From: Flavobacteriales bacterium
Lineage (GTDB): Bacteria > Bacteroidota > Bacteroidia > Flavobacteriales_F > PHOS-HE28
Direction of reading: 5' to 3'
Assembly (NCBI GenBank): GCA_024640205.1
Contig: JAHEFL010000097.1
Span: 1 to 6,697, forward strand
DNA length: 6,697 nt
Shown here: one piece after another, positions 6,078 through 6,697 of the stretch
Position numbering within the stretch: position 1 is the stretch's first letter
Layout of the letters: the number at the start of each line of letters is the position of its first letter
Position numbers and translations under genes: made by a program
The notes under the pieces: model-generated
What the model was told of the DNA's origin: nothing
The model's input: only the letters and a program-made list of their open reading frames with translations
Databases searched by the model: none

Positions 6078-6659
6078 CTATCCGCCCAAGGGGAGCAGAT
6101 AAGCGATGCGCAGACCGATGTAGCTGGAAGCTTCAGCACCCTCGATATCGCTATCAGGGGAAATGCTGTTGTAACGGATGCCGATGTCGAGTTTCTCCAT
6201 CTGGTATCCAGCACCGATCGCCCAGCTGAAATTCGTGCTGCTGGTCGTCTCGCTCTCAACCACGATATCCGGGAAGAACCCACCACCTGGGATGGTGTAC
6301 TCCTCGGACTTGGTGCTCTGAGCATGGATACCCAGCTGAGCATGGCCATAGAATCCTTCCTGCTGCTCCATGAAGTAGTACTTCAGACCCACTTGTGCCG
6401 GGATCATGGAAGCGCTCTTGATGAAATCGCTGAAATCGCTCTTTACCATGAGGATATCATAGCCGACCTGCACGGTAACGCCCATGGCATCACCAACAGG
6501 AACCTCGAATCCTACTGTAGGACCGACACCCAGACTGTATACATCACCGAAATCACCCATTGGCAGGGCCAGATCAACTCCAAAGGAGAGCTGGTTGTCC
6601 TGCGCCATCAAACCACCGCTCAGGATGGCCACTGCAGCTGTGAGTACAAACTTTTTCAT
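6078..6659 (-). CDS. Small outer-membrane beta-barrel protein (porin-family-like)
   Basis: A 193-residue exported protein. Residues 1-19 (MKKFVLTAAVAILSGGLMA, cleaved before QDN) are a clear signal peptide. The mature part is a run of alternating-hydrophobic strands broken by polar loops: LSFGVDLALP, GVGPTVGFEVPVG, GVTVQVGYDILM, MIPAQVGLKYYFM, GFYGHAQLGIHAQS, FSWAIGAGYQM, LDIGIRYNSI and SSYIGLRIAYLLPL, which fits an 8-stranded barrel of the outer-membrane beta-barrel family common in Bacteroidota. There is no OmpA peptidoglycan domain. Function and cargo are unknown; many relatives are annotated only as porin-family proteins. I chose the ATG at 6659 over the upstream in-frame ATG at 6695 because it puts the signal peptide at the N-terminus. 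A TTTG at 6693-6696 (minus) could be the end of a -7 promoter box cut by the window edge. It ends at the terminator 6033-6056. Confidence 0.88.
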   Translation of the reverse strand: MKKFVLTAAVAILSGGLMAQDNQLSFGVDLALPMGDFGDVYSLGVGPTVGFEVPVGDAMGVTVQVGYDILMVKSDFSDFIKSASMIPAQVGLKYYFMEQQEGFYGHAQLGIHAQSTKSEEYTIPGGGFFPDIVVESETTSSTNFSWAIGAGYQMEKLDIGIRYNSISPDSDIEGAEASSYIGLRIAYLLPLGG

Positions 6660-6697
6660 GTTCAATTGGTTTGGTTTTCCTATTAGGATGGGCAAAC

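Noticed and set aside
5984..6686. Open frames on both strands across the terminator and beta-barrel gene
   Set aside because: They read through a strong terminator or antisense to the beta-barrel gene, which has a clear signal peptide and strand pattern.

Overview
The window looks like part of a Bacteroidota chromosome, probably a GC-rich member of the Flavobacteriales. The evidence is an OmpA-family protein with an N-terminal 'NLVPNGSFEE' domain, a small outer-membrane beta-barrel protein, an Atg22-like transporter, a 180-residue protein that resembles a Bacteroidota-restricted family, start codons mostly lacking strong Shine-Dalgarno sequences, and at least one perfect TAnnTTTG element, the Bacteroidota -7 promoter box. 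GC content is in the upper fifties by eye. The assignment is inference from protein character; no rRNA or marker phylogeny is available.

Layout. Bases 1-851 (+) hold the C-terminal part of adenylosuccinate lyase (purB), cut by the window edge. It converges, with a 6-base gap, on a DinB/YfiT-fold protein (858-1340, -). A short divergent region (1341-1435) separates that gene from an uncharacterised 180-residue protein (1436-1978, +). The rest of the window is on the minus strand. A transporter of the UMF1/Atg22-like MFS family (3266-4627) is followed after 39 bases by L-2-hydroxyglutarate dehydrogenase/oxidase lhgO (2015-3226), and the two probably form an operon from a promoter at about 4650-4657. 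Upstream lies an exported OmpA-domain protein (4743-5909), and then an outer-membrane beta-barrel protein (6078-6659) that ends at a strong intrinsic terminator (6033-6056).

Function. purB is purine housekeeping. LhgO returns L-2-hydroxyglutarate, usually a by-product of malate dehydrogenase, to 2-oxoglutarate. No glutarate hydroxylase (csiD) lies beside it, so a metabolite-repair role is more likely than lysine/glutarate catabolism. The transporter's substrate is unknown, but co-transcription makes a link to organic-acid traffic a testable guess. The OmpA-domain and beta-barrel genes are separate cell-envelope genes.

There is no CRISPR array, tRNA, rRNA, insertion sequence, phage gene or recognisable defence system. 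The window is mostly ordinary chromosome. The items worth a second look are small: the transporter-lhgO pairing and its ambiguous start, the unusual OmpA-domain protein, the orphan 180-residue protein, two palindromes in promoter regions, and a 12-base direct repeat in the gaps flanking the OmpA-domain gene.
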